DNA from: Nocardioides sp.
GTDB taxonomy: Bacteria; Actinomycetota; Actinomycetes; Propionibacteriales; Nocardioidaceae
Direction: 5' to 3'
Length of the DNA stretch: 64,000 nt
Assembly (NCBI GenBank): GCA_037045645.1
Contig: JBAOIH010000003.1
Coordinates: 1 to 64,000 of the forward strand
The notes beneath the pieces are model-generated. The model ran no database searches and was not told the DNA's origin. It saw nothing but the letters and a program-made list of their open reading frames with translations. Made by a program: the position numbers and the translations under genes. Every line of letters starts with the position of its first letter. Position 1 is the stretch's first letter. This document shows positions 34,448 to 44,605 of this stretch, piece after piece.

Positions 34448-36691
34448 TCAGGCCAGGGCGTTCGGCAGCGTGGCCGCCCAGGTCGCACGCAGTTCGTCCA
34501 GCCCGATGCCGAACTGGTTCTCGACGACCAGTTCGTTGCCGCCCGTACGCCCGATCACGCGAGCCGGCACTCCGAGCGCACCCGCCATCGTGAGCAGGGC
34601 GTCGAGGCGTTCGTCGGTGGTGGTAGCGATCGCGCGTGCGGCAGTTTCGCTGAAGAGGTCCACGAACGGGTCGTCCAGCGTCACCCGGGCGCCGATCCCG
34701 CGCCGCAGCGCCGCCTCGACGAGTGCCTGGGAGAGCCCGCCGTCGGACAGGTCGTGGGCCGAGGTCACACACGCCGCCGAAGACGCGTCGATCAGCACCG
34801 TGGCCAGGGCTCGTTCGGCGCGCAGATCCACGCGCGGTGGCAACCCGCCGAGGTGCGAGTGCACGACGTGCGCCCACTCCGAGCCGCCGAACTCCTCCCG
34901 CGTCTCGCCCAGCAGCACGATCGGCTGATCCGGCGCCACGAATCCGGTGGGCGTACGGCGGCGTACGTCGTCGATAACGCCCAACACCGCAACCACTGGC
35001 GTGGGCAGGATCGCGGTCTCGCCGGTCTGGTTATAGAGCGAAACGTTCCCGCCCGTCACGGGAATGGCGAGCTCGGCGCACGCGTCCTTCAGGCCCCGAC
35101 ACGCCTCGGCGAACTGCCACATCACCGCCGGGTCCTCGGGCGAGCCGAAGTTGAGGCAGTCGGAGATCGCCAGCGGGGTGGCGCCGCCCGTCGCGACGTT
35201 GCGGTACGACTCGGCGAGCGCGAGTTGAGCACCGGCGTACGGATCCAGTTTCGCGAAACGACCGTTGCAGTCGGTCGAGACCGCGACGCCGAGATGGGTG
35301 TCCTCGTCCACGCGGATCATCCCGCTGTCCGACGGCTGTGAGAGCACGGTGTTGCCCTGGACATAGCGGTCGTACTGGTCGGTGATCCACGACTTGTCGC
35401 ACAGATTCGGCGAGCCCGCCAACCGCAGCACGTTCTCGCGCAGTTCGTCGCCCGTGCTCGGGCGCCACAGTCCGTCGGGGACGTTCGCCTGGAGGTCGTC
35501 CTGCCAGTCCGGGCGAGCGTACGGGCGCTCGTACGTCGGTCCGTCGTGCGCGACACTGCGCGGGGGCACGTCGACGACCCGCTCGCCATGCCAGTCGATA
35601 TGCAAGCGCCCGGTGTCGGTAACGGTGCCGATCACAGTCGCCTCGACGTCCCACTTGGCGCAGATCGTCAGGAACTCCTCGACATCGGCGGGCTCGACGA
35701 CCGCCATCATCCGTTCCTGCGACTCGCTCATCAAGATCTCTTCCGGCGCCAGCGTGGGGTCACGCAGGGGCACGAGTTCGAGGTCGACATGCATGCCACC
35801 GTCACCGGCGCTGGCCAGTTCACTGGTCGCGCACGAGAGCCCGGCGCCGCCGAGGTCCTGGATGCCGGCGACGACGCCGGCCTTGAAGAGTTCGAGCGTG
35901 CACTCGATCAGGAGTTTCTCCATGAAGGGGTCGCCGACCTGGACGCTGGGCCGCTTGGTCGGTCCGGTCTCGGTGAAGGTCTCGCTGGCCAGAACCGACA
36001 CCCCGCCGATGCCGTCGCCGCCCGTGCCCGCGCCATAGAGGATCACCTTGTTGCCTGCTCCGGACGCCTTCGCCAGGTGCAGGTCCTCGTGGCGCAGGAC
36101 GCCGATGCAGAGAGCGTTGACCAACGGATTGCCGAGATAGGTCTCGTCGAAGACCGCCTCGCCGCCGATGTTGGGCAGGCCCAGGCAGTTGCCATAGCCG
36201 CCGACGCCGCTGACGATCCCGGGCAGCACCCGTTTGGTGTCCTCGGCATCGAGCGGGCCGAAGCGCAGCGGGTCCATCACCGCAACGGGCCTGGCGCCCA
36301 TCGCCAGGATGTCGCGGACGATGCCGCCGACTCCGGTGGCCGCTCCCTGATAAGGCTCGACGTACGACGGATGGTTGTGCGACTCGACCTTGAACGTGAC
36401 CGCATAGCCCTGACCGATGTCGATCACGCCCGCGTTCTCGCCGATGCCCGCCAGCATCTTCCCGCGCGGGGTCTCCTGGATGAGTTCGCCGAACTGCTTG
36501 AGATGCACCTTGGAGGACTTGTACGAGCAGTGCTCACTCCACATCACCGAATACATCGCGAGTTCGGCGCTGGTGGGTCGACGGCCGAGGATCTGGCGGA
36601 TCTCGTCGTATTCGTCAGCCTTCAAGCCGAGTTCGGCCCACGGCTGCTCGTGGTGGGGGTCCTGGGCAGCGGCAGAAACAGTGTCGAGCAC
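34448..36691 (-). CDS. purL: Phosphoribosylformylglycinamidine synthase subunit PurL
   Basis: 747 aa, the small PurL type that needs PurS and PurQ, both found at 42-43 kb. The N-terminus has MWSEHCSYKSSK and the metal/ATP region has GENAGVIDIG and FKVESHNHPS; SESQERMMAVV and DLGGAGLSCATSELA follow. It makes FGAM from FGAR with ammonia from PurQ. Confidence 0.96.
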   Translation of the reverse strand: MLDTVSAAAQDPHHEQPWAELGLKADEYDEIRQILGRRPTSAELAMYSVMWSEHCSYKSSKVHLKQFGELIQETPRGKMLAGIGENAGVIDIGQGYAVTFKVESHNHPSYVEPYQGAATGVGGIVRDILAMGARPVAVMDPLRFGPLDAEDTKRVLPGIVSGVGGYGNCLGLPNIGGEAVFDETYLGNPLVNALCIGVLRHEDLHLAKASGAGNKVILYGAGTGGDGIGGVSVLASETFTETGPTKRPSVQVGDPFMEKLLIECTLELFKAGVVAGIQDLGGAGLSCATSELASAGDGGMHVDLELVPLRDPTLAPEEILMSESQERMMAVVEPADVEEFLTICAKWDVEATVIGTVTDTGRLHIDWHGERVVDVPPRSVAHDGPTYERPYARPDWQDDLQANVPDGLWRPSTGDELRENVLRLAGSPNLCDKSWITDQYDRYVQGNTVLSQPSDSGMIRVDEDTHLGVAVSTDCNGRFAKLDPYAGAQLALAESYRNVATGGATPLAISDCLNFGSPEDPAVMWQFAEACRGLKDACAELAIPVTGGNVSLYNQTGETAILPTPVVAVLGVIDDVRRRTPTGFVAPDQPIVLLGETREEFGGSEWAHVVHSHLGGLPPRVDLRAERALATVLIDASSAACVTSAHDLSDGGLSQALVEAALRRGIGARVTLDDPFVDLFSETAARAIATTTDERLDALLTMAGALGVPARVIGRTGGNELVVENQFGIGLDELRATWAATLPNALA

Positions 36692-36774
36692 GGTGCCAAT
36701 CTAGTCGGCCCCGCTCCGCGTTCTGACTGGCGTCCGAGCTCAGCGGACTCTTGGCTCGCGATCGCGGGATCTCG

Positions 36775-38223
36775 TCACTTGTACGCCGTTAAGTCGTCGC
36801 TCACCACCAGGATCAGATCATCGACCGGACGGATGACGAACGAGTCGTTGGACCCGCCCAGGGTCTTGCTCCACTTCGGTGACGTCTCGTCGACGTCTCG
36901 AAACTCCAAGACTCCGTCAGTCAGGGCGTAGAAGCCATTGGACACACCCGTCAAGGTTGTCGAGGAGCCAAAGTTGTCGATGACTTCGAGGGACGCGTCA
37001 ATGAGCCGGTCGCCCCCGGAGTCGTACAGATAGGGGTCGCCCTCGATGGACAAGGGCTCGGCAAAGAAATAGTCGTCGCTGTCGACCACGACTCGGCCCA
37101 CCGCCTCGCCTTCTCGGTCATAGAAGGTGACCTCGCCGTCCTCGTACTCGTCGTCCGAGGTGCTCTCAAGCATCAGCAGGTCCCCGAAGAAGCCGTTGTT
37201 GACGCCCGAATCCTGCTTGGCCCACAAGATGGCGCCACTGTCGAGATCGAGCGCCGCAACCTCGTACTCGCCCTTGGCCGCGAGCGCGGTGTCCCCCACA
37301 TATGCGGAGACAACCGCGTAGTCCTCGCCCAGGTCCAACTCGGTATCAGTCGACCAGAGTTCTTCGCCGTTCTCGGGATCGACCCGAGTGATCGTCGAGT
37401 CCTCCAGCGCCAAGAGGACGTGCCGATTGAACGAGACTTGCTCTGTTTCGTAGGTCCAGGTGGGCTCGCCGGAGTCGAGATCCATGCCGTGCAGGACCGC
37501 TCCCTCGTCGACGTACTCCCAGGTCACGGCCGTATCCCCGACGACCGTCGGAGCGACCGAGCGTTGCTGCCAAATCTCCCTACCGTCGCTGGCATCTAAC
37601 AACTGCACCGTGATCGTGTCGGCGTCTTCCTCAAACCAACTGACCAGCACTCGGTCATCACCGCCGACGAACTGGAACTCGGGATAGCCCTCGGGTTGCG
37701 AGGCTCGCCACTTCTCCTTGCCGTCCTCATCCAGGGCGATCAGTTCGCTGGAGCCGCCCTCGACGGTAGTCATCCCCACGAGGATCCGGTCCCCGCCGAA
37801 CACCACATTCCCGGCACCCATTCCAGGCTCCGCGAAGTTCCACGCGCGTTCCGGTTCTTCGTCCGCCCCACGGGCCTGCGCCGCCACCGCGTCGGGGGCG
37901 TTGGAGTCCGTCCCGGTCAACCTCGGGAGCACCACGGTAAAGGCGAGGACCAACGCCAGGGCCGCGGCCAAGGCGCCCGCCACCAGCATCAGCACCAAGC
38001 CGCGGCGCGATTTGGGGTGCGCAGGCCCCTGAACGGACCCACCGTGCTGGGCTGGGGCTTGTTGATATGCGGCTTGCCGTTGCTGGGCCTGCTCGAGGAG
38101 CGACTGTGTTCTCGGCGTCGCACTGGCAGGTTGCCCCGGCGCCTCGGCGACAGGGGTCCCGCAATGGCCACAAAAGCGCGTTCCCGGGTCCAGTTCGGTC
38201 CCGCATCCTCGACAGTGCGTCAC
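36775..38223 (-). CDS. Zinc-ribbon, single-pass membrane protein with PQQ-like beta-propeller
   Basis: 482 aa. N-terminal zinc ribbon (CRGCGTELDPGTRFCGHCG), a Gln/Ala linker, one membrane helix at about 75-98, then an acidic extracellular domain with PQQ-like repeats (LIALDEDGKEKWRASQ, LLDASDGREIWQQ, LDSGEPTWTYE, DPENGEELWSTD, LDSGAILWAK). Such blades often sense or scaffold. It is divergent from a second zinc-ribbon membrane gene 155 bp away. Substrate unknown. Confidence 0.8.
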   Translation of the reverse strand: MTHCRGCGTELDPGTRFCGHCGTPVAEAPGQPASATPRTQSLLEQAQQRQAAYQQAPAQHGGSVQGPAHPKSRRGLVLMLVAGALAAALALVLAFTVVLPRLTGTDSNAPDAVAAQARGADEEPERAWNFAEPGMGAGNVVFGGDRILVGMTTVEGGSSELIALDEDGKEKWRASQPEGYPEFQFVGGDDRVLVSWFEEDADTITVQLLDASDGREIWQQRSVAPTVVGDTAVTWEYVDEGAVLHGMDLDSGEPTWTYETEQVSFNRHVLLALEDSTITRVDPENGEELWSTDTELDLGEDYAVVSAYVGDTALAAKGEYEVAALDLDSGAILWAKQDSGVNNGFFGDLLMLESTSDDEYEDGEVTFYDREGEAVGRVVVDSDDYFFAEPLSIEGDPYLYDSGGDRLIDASLEVIDNFGSSTTLTGVSNGFYALTDGVLEFRDVDETSPKWSKTLGGSNDSFVIRPVDDLILVVSDDLTAYK

Positions 38224-38378
38224 GACCGCATCGTCACAAGGTCAGCGTCAACGGGGACCGAAATCCCGGCCATGAGCGCAAAGAACCCCCAAAAAGGGGA
38301 GGCTGCCGGAGATGGATTCCACGGCTGTCCAGGTGCGGCTCGGGCTAACTTCCGACTACACGCTCGGAAGGACGTCCC

Positions 38379-40094
38379 ATGGAACAATTCTGCCGAAACT
38401 GCGGTGCTCGCAACACGGGCACCCGCTTTTGCGGCAGTTGCGGCACCCCCGCTGTCGCGACTGCTCCGAACGCGGCACCGACTGCGCCCGCCGCGCCTGC
38501 GCCGCCTCCGACGGCCGCTCAGCGGCCACCGTCCCCTCCCGCGACGCCGCCGAGTTCGGCTCCCATTGAGCAGACCGTGGTGTCAGACTTCGCCACCCGA
38601 GCAGCCCGCGGGGATGCTGCGCCGCCCGCTCCCGCACCGGCACCCGCAGCGCCACCAGCAGCCCCATTGGCGCCACCGCCCATAAGCCAACCCAGAAGCC
38701 AACCCGGATTCCAACCCGGCGATCAGCCGGGAGATCAACCCTGGTACCAGTCAGCCGGCCAGGCGCCGCCGCCGCAGGCGTACGCCCCGCTCCCCACGCC
38801 GGACCTCTCGGCATTGGCCAAGAAACTCTCCTGGTCGGACTTTGCGCGCGACGCAGGTGCGCTGTTCTGTCTCTTCGCCAGCCTGGCGATGCCGTGGGAC
38901 CTTGACGACGACGGGGCGGGTCACTGGTGGGTGGTGCTCGGCGTCCTGATCGCAGCGCTTGCCCTGGGGGTGCCGTACGTACGCCTCCTCGCCCCGGGCC
39001 TACAGCCCGCGGCCATCGGCCTGATCAAGGCCGCGCTCGGGTTGCCCTTGGCAATGGGCATCCTGCTCGCGGTGGGCAACGAATTGATCAACATCAACGA
39101 CCTCGGTGAGGGCGGGATCGGGACCGGCGTCGGCATGGCAATGGCCGGGCTCTTCCTTGCGATCCAGCCTCGCCAGACCGAGGACGATCCGCTCAGGGGC
39201 TCGGGATGGGTGGCGGCGGCCAAGATTGCGGCCGTTCTGGCGTTGGTGTCCGCTGCGGGGTACAGCGTGCTCGGCCTGTGGGGGATCCGCGACGTCGGCG
39301 ATTACGTGGGCTGGGACTACTTCGCCTGGATCATCTTAGGAACGCTGGTGGTCACCTTGATCGTCCATGTTCCGGCCGCGCTCTCGATGCTGTCGTCCCA
39401 CCCGGGTGGGCCGGTGCTGATGGCAGTGCTCGGCTTCACGGTGCTAGGCGTCTCCTTGCTGGCCCGCGGCCCGGGGAGCGACAGCTTCGAGGGGTACGAC
39501 CTCTTGATGGTGAACGACGTGGAGAAGTGGAACTCTTTGCAGGGTGGGGTGCTTGCCATCGGGGCGGCTGCGGCACTCGCGGTCGCGCGTCCGGTCGTCG
39601 CCCGAGTCAGGCAGTACGACCGTCAGGCGGGCTTCGTGGCCACCGGCAAACTGCTCCTGCTGACCCCGATGCTCGGTGCGATCGCCTTCACCCTGAGCGT
39701 GGCGTTCTCCATCGTCCTGTTGGGCGATGTCACCAGCACCAGCGCCGGCAAGGCAGTCGGGCTGTTCTTGTCGCTGATCGCCACAGCCATGGCGATCACG
39801 GCGACGCTGATACTGAGAGGCTCCGCAGGCCGGAAGGTCGCGATGGTGATCTCCGCGGTCCTTGTGGTGCTCTGGACAGTGGTGGTCGCCGTACTCCGGG
39901 ACCAGGACGGCACCTCCACGCTCCTTGCTCGCGACGTGGCCTGGCTGTTCACCATCCCCACCGCGGCGCTGATCTACCTCGCGTTGCCCAGCGTGCCCCG
40001 GCTGATGGCGAATCTTCAGGGCACCGCCACACCCGTTCCCCAGGCAGCACCACCAGGGCCTTGGACGGCCGGTCCCGATTCGCCCGACCGCTGA
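38379..40094 (+). CDS. Zinc-ribbon, proline-rich, polytopic membrane protein
   Basis: 571 aa. It starts with a zinc ribbon (FCRNCGARNTGTRFCGSCG), has a long Pro/Ala-rich and Gln-rich linker (about 25-140), and then around a dozen hydrophobic segments up to residue 550. No transporter family is recognised. The ATG at 38379 follows AAGGACG. It is 16 bp upstream of a third zinc-ribbon protein, so probably in an operon. Confidence 0.75.
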   Translation: MEQFCRNCGARNTGTRFCGSCGTPAVATAPNAAPTAPAAPAPPPTAAQRPPSPPATPPSSAPIEQTVVSDFATRAARGDAAPPAPAPAPAAPPAAPLAPPPISQPRSQPGFQPGDQPGDQPWYQSAGQAPPPQAYAPLPTPDLSALAKKLSWSDFARDAGALFCLFASLAMPWDLDDDGAGHWWVVLGVLIAALALGVPYVRLLAPGLQPAAIGLIKAALGLPLAMGILLAVGNELININDLGEGGIGTGVGMAMAGLFLAIQPRQTEDDPLRGSGWVAAAKIAAVLALVSAAGYSVLGLWGIRDVGDYVGWDYFAWIILGTLVVTLIVHVPAALSMLSSHPGGPVLMAVLGFTVLGVSLLARGPGSDSFEGYDLLMVNDVEKWNSLQGGVLAIGAAAALAVARPVVARVRQYDRQAGFVATGKLLLLTPMLGAIAFTLSVAFSIVLLGDVTSTSAGKAVGLFLSLIATAMAITATLILRGSAGRKVAMVISAVLVVLWTVVVAVLRDQDGTSTLLARDVAWLFTIPTAALIYLALPSVPRLMANLQGTATPVPQAAPPGPWTAGPDSPDR

Positions 40095-40110
40095 CGTCGA
40101 AGGAGGTCCC

Positions 40111-40906
40111 ATGGCAGCGAATGACTTCTGTGTGGACTGTGGCGCCCGCTCCACTGGCGCCGCGTTCTGCGAGAACTGCGGTCGCAGACAAGAGGTGGCC
40201 GCGCCACCCGCCGCATATAGTCCGGCGCCGCCACCAGTTCGCAGAAGCGGCGTGGGGCTGATGGCCCTGGTGGGCGCTTTGACGGGTCTGCTCATCGCCG
40301 TTGTGATCGGCGGCGGATGGTGGTTGTGGCAACAGCGCGGTGATGACGGCACTCCCGCAACGGCGACCAGTGAGACACCCGCCCCGGAGGAGACCCCGGA
40401 GGACGACACGTCGCCTGATGCCGAGGTTGAGCCCACCGAGGAGACCACGACCGCCGACGCTTACGAATGCTGGGACGGCTCCACCGCCGAGGACGCATCC
40501 TCCTGCGGCGAGCCAACCGGAACGGAAGGCCTGATGTGGGTGTTTCCTGACCTGGCGACCGACTCCTCGTGTTTCCAACGGCCCAGCGACGACCTGTCGG
40601 TGGGTGCCATCGATTCCTGGGAGTGTCCGGTCGACGACTACGACACCGGGTATGTCCGCTACACCTGGTGGCGCTCGATCAACGAGATGTTCGAGCTCTA
40701 CTGGGACTCGCTACAACTCCGAAAGCGACTGCAGCGGCGATCGGGCTGTGTGGTACGGCCGCGGCACTCCGGAGCGTACGTATGACATGTCGACCGCCTA
40801 CTGCGACTATCCGTTCTCGTTCTCGATCGTCTCGCAGACCAAGGCGGCTCGCGGCTGGATTCTGGAGGGAACCACGCTGCGCCCAGCCACGGACTTCCTC
40901 GGCTGA
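40111..40906 (+). CDS. Zinc-ribbon single-pass membrane protein, frameshifted
   Basis: About 264 aa after repair. Zinc ribbon (FCVDCGARSTGAAFCENCG), Pro linker, membrane helix at about 49-72, a Thr/Glu-rich stalk, then an extracellular domain with several Cys (YECWDGSTAED, SSCFQRPSDD, SWECPVDDYD). The frame breaks near 40,728 and resumes at YNSESDCSGDRAVWYGRGTPERTYDMSTAYCDYPFSF to the stop at 40906. A ribosome site (GAAGGAGG) precedes the ATG. Confidence 0.75.
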
Positions 40907-40984
40907 ACGCGACGACGGCTGTGGCCAAAGTGGCTGGTGAGGTTACGGTGTTCGCTACCTCGCTGGCCGACCCGGAGAATCCCC

Positions 40985-42313
40985 ATGCCCAGATTGCCGC
41001 TGCGATTCCTTGCCGCGTGCGCAAGCCTCGCGCTGACAAGCACCCTGTGGGGGCCACCAGCACAGGCCGATAATCCCGTCACTCCGGGCAACATCACCGG
41101 CTACGGCTTCGACCAGTGCCTGGCACCGACCCAGAGTGCGATGGACCGGTGGATGAAGTTCTCGCCGTTCCTGGCCGCGGGCATCTACATCTCCGGGAAG
41201 TCGCGCGCCTGTCGCGACCAGCCGAACATCACGCCTGAATGGGTCGCGCGCAACCTGGCCATGGGCTGGCGCCTGCTGCCGATCACGTTGGGCCCGCAGG
41301 CCTCGTGCCTGGCCCGATTCCCGCGCTATTCCGACGACTACTCGATCGACCCGACGCCTGGGGCCGATAGGTCGTACGCCAAAGCGACCGCCCAGGGCGT
41401 ACTCGAAGGCAATCAGAGCGTCGCGGACGCCAAGGCGCTGGGCTTCGCGCCAGGCAGCACCCTCTGGTACGACCTCGAGGGATTCGACATCAAGAACACC
41501 CACTGCCGGGAGTCGGCGCTGCGCTTCACCTCTGCCTGGGTGACTCAGGTGAAGGCGGGCGGCTACGTGGCCGGCTTCTATTCCAGCGCGAGCTCCGGCA
41601 TCAAGATGCTCGATGACGCGCGAGTGCTGCGTCCCGGGAAGTTCGCGCTGCCCGATCAGGTGTGGATCGCGCGCTGGGACGGGTACGCCAACACCTCGAC
41701 GTCGTACATCCGTGACGACGGCTGGCGACCCGGCGGCCGAATGAAGCAATACCGCGGTGGTCACCACGAAACCTGGGGCGGCGTCACGATCAACATCGAT
41801 TCCAACTACCTCGACCTGGGACTTGGCTCGGTCGCCGCGCCGGAGACCCACTGTGGTGGAGTCGCGGTGGATTTCGCTCGTTATCGCCGAGTCCGTACGA
41901 GCACCGATCCGGCAGTCCTCGCCGCGCTCAACTGCCTGCTGTCCGAGCAGGGAGTGTCGCAGCGGATCCGGCCACGCCACCTGAAGCAGCGTGCGCTCCC
42001 AGAGACGACGCTGGCCTGGCTGCAATCCCGAGGATTCCCGGCGAGCAAGAACTGGAAGCGAGCCCACTGGGTCGCCCTGCTCTCCGCCGGAGACCGCACC
42101 ATCGTGAAGGTCGGCTCCGCTGGGCCGGCCGTACGCCGCCTGCAACGGGCGTTGAATGCTGCTGGGAACGCCCAACTGACCGTGTCGGGGACGTTCGACG
42201 CAGCCACCGATGCGGCTTTGCGTGCCTGGCAGTCGGCCGCCCGAATCAAGGTCACGGGCGTGGCTGCCCCCAAGACCTGGCGGCTGCTTCAGCGCGGGGT
42301 CCTACGCCGCTGA
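40985..42313 (+). CDS. Secreted DUF1906 glycoside-hydrolase-like protein with peptidoglycan-binding domain
   Basis: 442 aa. Signal peptide at 1-28 (LPLRFLAACASLALTSTLW, then AQA). A DUF1906 (Rv2525c-like) TIM-barrel-type domain follows: ITGYGFDQCLAPTQ, AAGIYISGKSRAC, STLWYDLEGFD and VAGFYSSASSGIK, with acidic residues placed as in GH25 relatives. The C-terminal 60 residues form a PG_binding_1 domain (VRRLQRALNAAGN, TFDAATDAALRAWQ). Likely acts at the cell wall. Its stop is 2 bp from the stop of the convergent purQ. Confidence 0.85.
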   Translation: MPRLPLRFLAACASLALTSTLWGPPAQADNPVTPGNITGYGFDQCLAPTQSAMDRWMKFSPFLAAGIYISGKSRACRDQPNITPEWVARNLAMGWRLLPITLGPQASCLARFPRYSDDYSIDPTPGADRSYAKATAQGVLEGNQSVADAKALGFAPGSTLWYDLEGFDIKNTHCRESALRFTSAWVTQVKAGGYVAGFYSSASSGIKMLDDARVLRPGKFALPDQVWIARWDGYANTSTSYIRDDGWRPGGRMKQYRGGHHETWGGVTINIDSNYLDLGLGSVAAPETHCGGVAVDFARYRRVRTSTDPAVLAALNCLLSEQGVSQRIRPRHLKQRALPETTLAWLQSRGFPASKNWKRAHWVALLSAGDRTIVKVGSAGPAVRRLQRALNAAGNAQLTVSGTFDAATDAALRAWQSAARIKVTGVAAPKTWRLLQRGVLRR

Positions 42314-42315
42314 CG

Positions 42316-42984
42316 TCAGGAAGCGACGGTCTCCAGCAAGCTGGTGAAGAACCCCAGACCGTCCGTTCCCGAGCCCGTGAGCGCCTCGACCGAATGCTCG
42401 GGATGTGGCATCAGCCCCACCACGTTGCCGCGGTCGTTGGCGATCCCGGCGATGTCGTGCAGCGAGCCGTTGGGGTTGTCGTCCAGGTAGCGCACCACGA
42501 CCCGACCCTCGCCTTCGAGCCGGTCCAGCGTCGGCTGGTCGGCGACGAATCCGCCTTCGCCGTTCTTGAGCGCGATGGTGATCTCCGCCCCCGGCTCGTA
42601 CGCCCGCGTCCAGACCGTGTCGGTGTTGTCGACTCGCAGCCGCTGGTCTCGGCAGACGAACTTGCGGTGATCGTTGCGGATCAGGGCTCCGGGCAGGAGG
42701 TGGGACTCGCACAGGATCTGGAAGCCGTTGCAGATCCCCAGCACCGGCAGCCCCTGCTCAGCACCCGCGATCACCGAGCGCATCACCGGTGCGAAACGCG
42801 AGATCGCGCCGCAACGCAGGTAGTCGCCGTAGGAGAAGCCGCCGGGCAAGACGACCGCGTCGACTCCTCGCAGATCCTCGTCACCGTGCCACAGCGAGAC
42901 CGACTCGTGCCCGGCAAGGCGTACGGCGCGAGCCGCGTCCACGTCGTCGAGCGTGCCGGGAAAGGTGACGACCCCGACCTTCAT
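42316..42984 (-). CDS. purQ: Phosphoribosylformylglycinamidine synthase, glutaminase subunit PurQ
   Basis: 222 aa. Class I glutaminase: VLGICNGFQIL with the nucleophile Cys, and a C-terminal PHPEHSVE with the catalytic His/Glu; VVLPGGFSYGDYLR is also conserved. It supplies ammonia to PurL. Its ATG overlaps the purS stop by 4 bp. Confidence 0.96.
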   Translation of the reverse strand: MKVGVVTFPGTLDDVDAARAVRLAGHESVSLWHGDEDLRGVDAVVLPGGFSYGDYLRCGAISRFAPVMRSVIAGAEQGLPVLGICNGFQILCESHLLPGALIRNDHRKFVCRDQRLRVDNTDTVWTRAYEPGAEITIALKNGEGGFVADQPTLDRLEGEGRVVVRYLDDNPNGSLHDIAGIANDRGNVVGLMPHPEHSVEALTGSGTDGLGFFTSLLETVAS

Positions 42985-43262
42985 CGGCCTTCCTCGTGGG
43001 CGATCTCGGCGACGGTGTGCTCTTCGGCATGGACCTCGTAGTCCTCGATCACCGGATTGGACAACAACGTCTCGGCCATCGACCGGACCCGTTCGCGCAA
43101 CTCGTCGGAGGGCTCGCCCTCCACCTCGATCTCGAAACGTTTGCCCTGGCGTACGTCCATCACGCCTTCGAATCCCAGCCGAGGCAAGGCTCCGAGCACC
43201 GCCTTGCCCTGGGGATCGAGAATCTCGCGCTTGGGCATCACATCGACGACGAACCGTGCCAT
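42981..43262 (-). CDS. purS: Phosphoribosylformylglycinamidine synthase subunit PurS
   Basis: 93 aa. It starts MARFVVDVMPKREILDPQGKA, the PurS signature, with GFEGVMDVRQGKRFEIEVEG in the middle. It bridges PurQ and PurL in the FGAM synthetase complex. First gene of purS-purQ; purL lies separately 6 kb away. Confidence 0.95.
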   Translation of the reverse strand: MARFVVDVMPKREILDPQGKAVLGALPRLGFEGVMDVRQGKRFEIEVEGEPSDELRERVRSMAETLLSNPVIEDYEVHAEEHTVAEIAHEEGR

Positions 43263-43345
43263 GGCGGCAGTCTAGGGTTCTGCCGTTCGCGGTGTGGACG
43301 GGGTCCGCGAGCATCAGCGGGCCCGAATGCGGGAAGGATGGTGCC

Positions 43346-44605
43346 GTGTCGACTCTGCGCGTGAGTCTCGCCTCGGCCTTCACGGTGCTGCGCACCGCGG
43401 GTCGGGTGCTGTGGGACCACTGGCCCGTGCTGCTCTCCTTGGCTTTGGTCGGGCAAGGTCTGCGGTTGGCACTGATCTGGGCTGCGGTGGCGTTGAGCGA
43501 TCACCAGTCGTTCCTCGCCCAGATCCTGCTGGCGATGTCGCCGCTGGCCTTCCTGTTGCCGTTGATCGTGATGGTGATCATCGCCGGCTCCCGACTCCCC
43601 CGGATCAGCACGTTGCGCGAGGTCAAAGCCCCCGATGACGTCACCACGCACCGCGAGCGGCGGCTGATCGATGTGATGGCCAGCGTGCTCGCGCCGTTCT
43701 TCGGGGTGTACGTGGGGCTCGGCCTCTTCGACGATGACCTGCAGTACTTCAAGAACTCCGCCTCGGTCGCGGAGTTCGATCAGGTCTTCACCAACCAGGC
43801 GAACTTCGACCCCACGGATCGCATCGGGCTCTACGCCTGGTGGGTGGTGGCGCTGCTCGTGGTCGGGGCCTGGGTCGTACGGTGGCTGCTTGCGCGAGCC
43901 GAGCGCTCCAAACCCTGGGCCCTGTTGGCCGTCACCGGCGTGCTGGTCGAGTTCTACTACACCGCACAGGTCGCCAACCTGCTCGTCGTGTGGAAGTTCG
44001 ACGCGCTCAGTTGGATCACGACCCGCAAGCTCGTAGCTGACGGCTTCGACGGCTACGAGTCCCTGATGGCGCAGGGCTCATGGTTTGCCGATCCGCTGAG
44101 GTGGGCCTGGGACCTGATCTCCTCCTTCGACTCAGTGATCGTCGTGCCGGTCGCCTGGCTCCTGCTCGGCTCGATCGTGTTAGGACACAAGCTGACTCCC
44201 CCGACCACTCCCACCGTCGATCGCCGCGAGAACGGGCCACTCGGCCGACTCGCCCAGGTGAGTTCGCCGATCACCGACGACGTACGAGAGCGCTATTCGG
44301 CCTTCAGCAACGGCCTGCGGATGCTGACTCGTGGCGGTTTCGGTGCCGCGCTGCTGTTCTGCCTCGCCTTCGTGATCGCAACCCGACTGCCGGCTCTGGT
44401 CCCCCTGGCGTCGCGCGCCATCCTCGGGCCGATGGAGTACGACTCCTTCATCGCGCTGGCGCCCTATGAACGCTCCCTCGGGCTCGCGTTGACCAGCGTG
44501 GTCATCGCTGCCCTGCTGGCCGCCGCCACCGAGTGGCTCATCCGGGCAAACGAAACTCCAACGCGTCCGGACCCGTCCACTGAAGTCGCAGCACCTGCGC
44601 GGTGA
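43346..44605 (+). CDS. Polytopic membrane protein of unknown function
   Basis: 419 aa from a GTG at 43346 (VSTLRVSLASAFTVLRTAGRVLWDHWPVLL). About seven membrane helices, two large loops. No family recognised. The last 68 bp overlap, in antisense, the end of the convergent gene at 44538-45143. Confidence 0.75.
   Translation: MSTLRVSLASAFTVLRTAGRVLWDHWPVLLSLALVGQGLRLALIWAAVALSDHQSFLAQILLAMSPLAFLLPLIVMVIIAGSRLPRISTLREVKAPDDVTTHRERRLIDVMASVLAPFFGVYVGLGLFDDDLQYFKNSASVAEFDQVFTNQANFDPTDRIGLYAWWVVALLVVGAWVVRWLLARAERSKPWALLAVTGVLVEFYYTAQVANLLVVWKFDALSWITTRKLVADGFDGYESLMAQGSWFADPLRWAWDLISSFDSVIVVPVAWLLLGSIVLGHKLTPPTTPTVDRRENGPLGRLAQVSSPITDDVRERYSAFSNGLRMLTRGGFGAALLFCLAFVIATRLPALVPLASRAILGPMEYDSFIALAPYERSLGLALTSVVIAALLAAATEWLIRANETPTRPDPSTEVAAPAR

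Noticed and set aside
35546..36931. A 461-aa open frame antisense to purL
   Set aside because: Antisense shadow of purL; no motif, no ribosome site.
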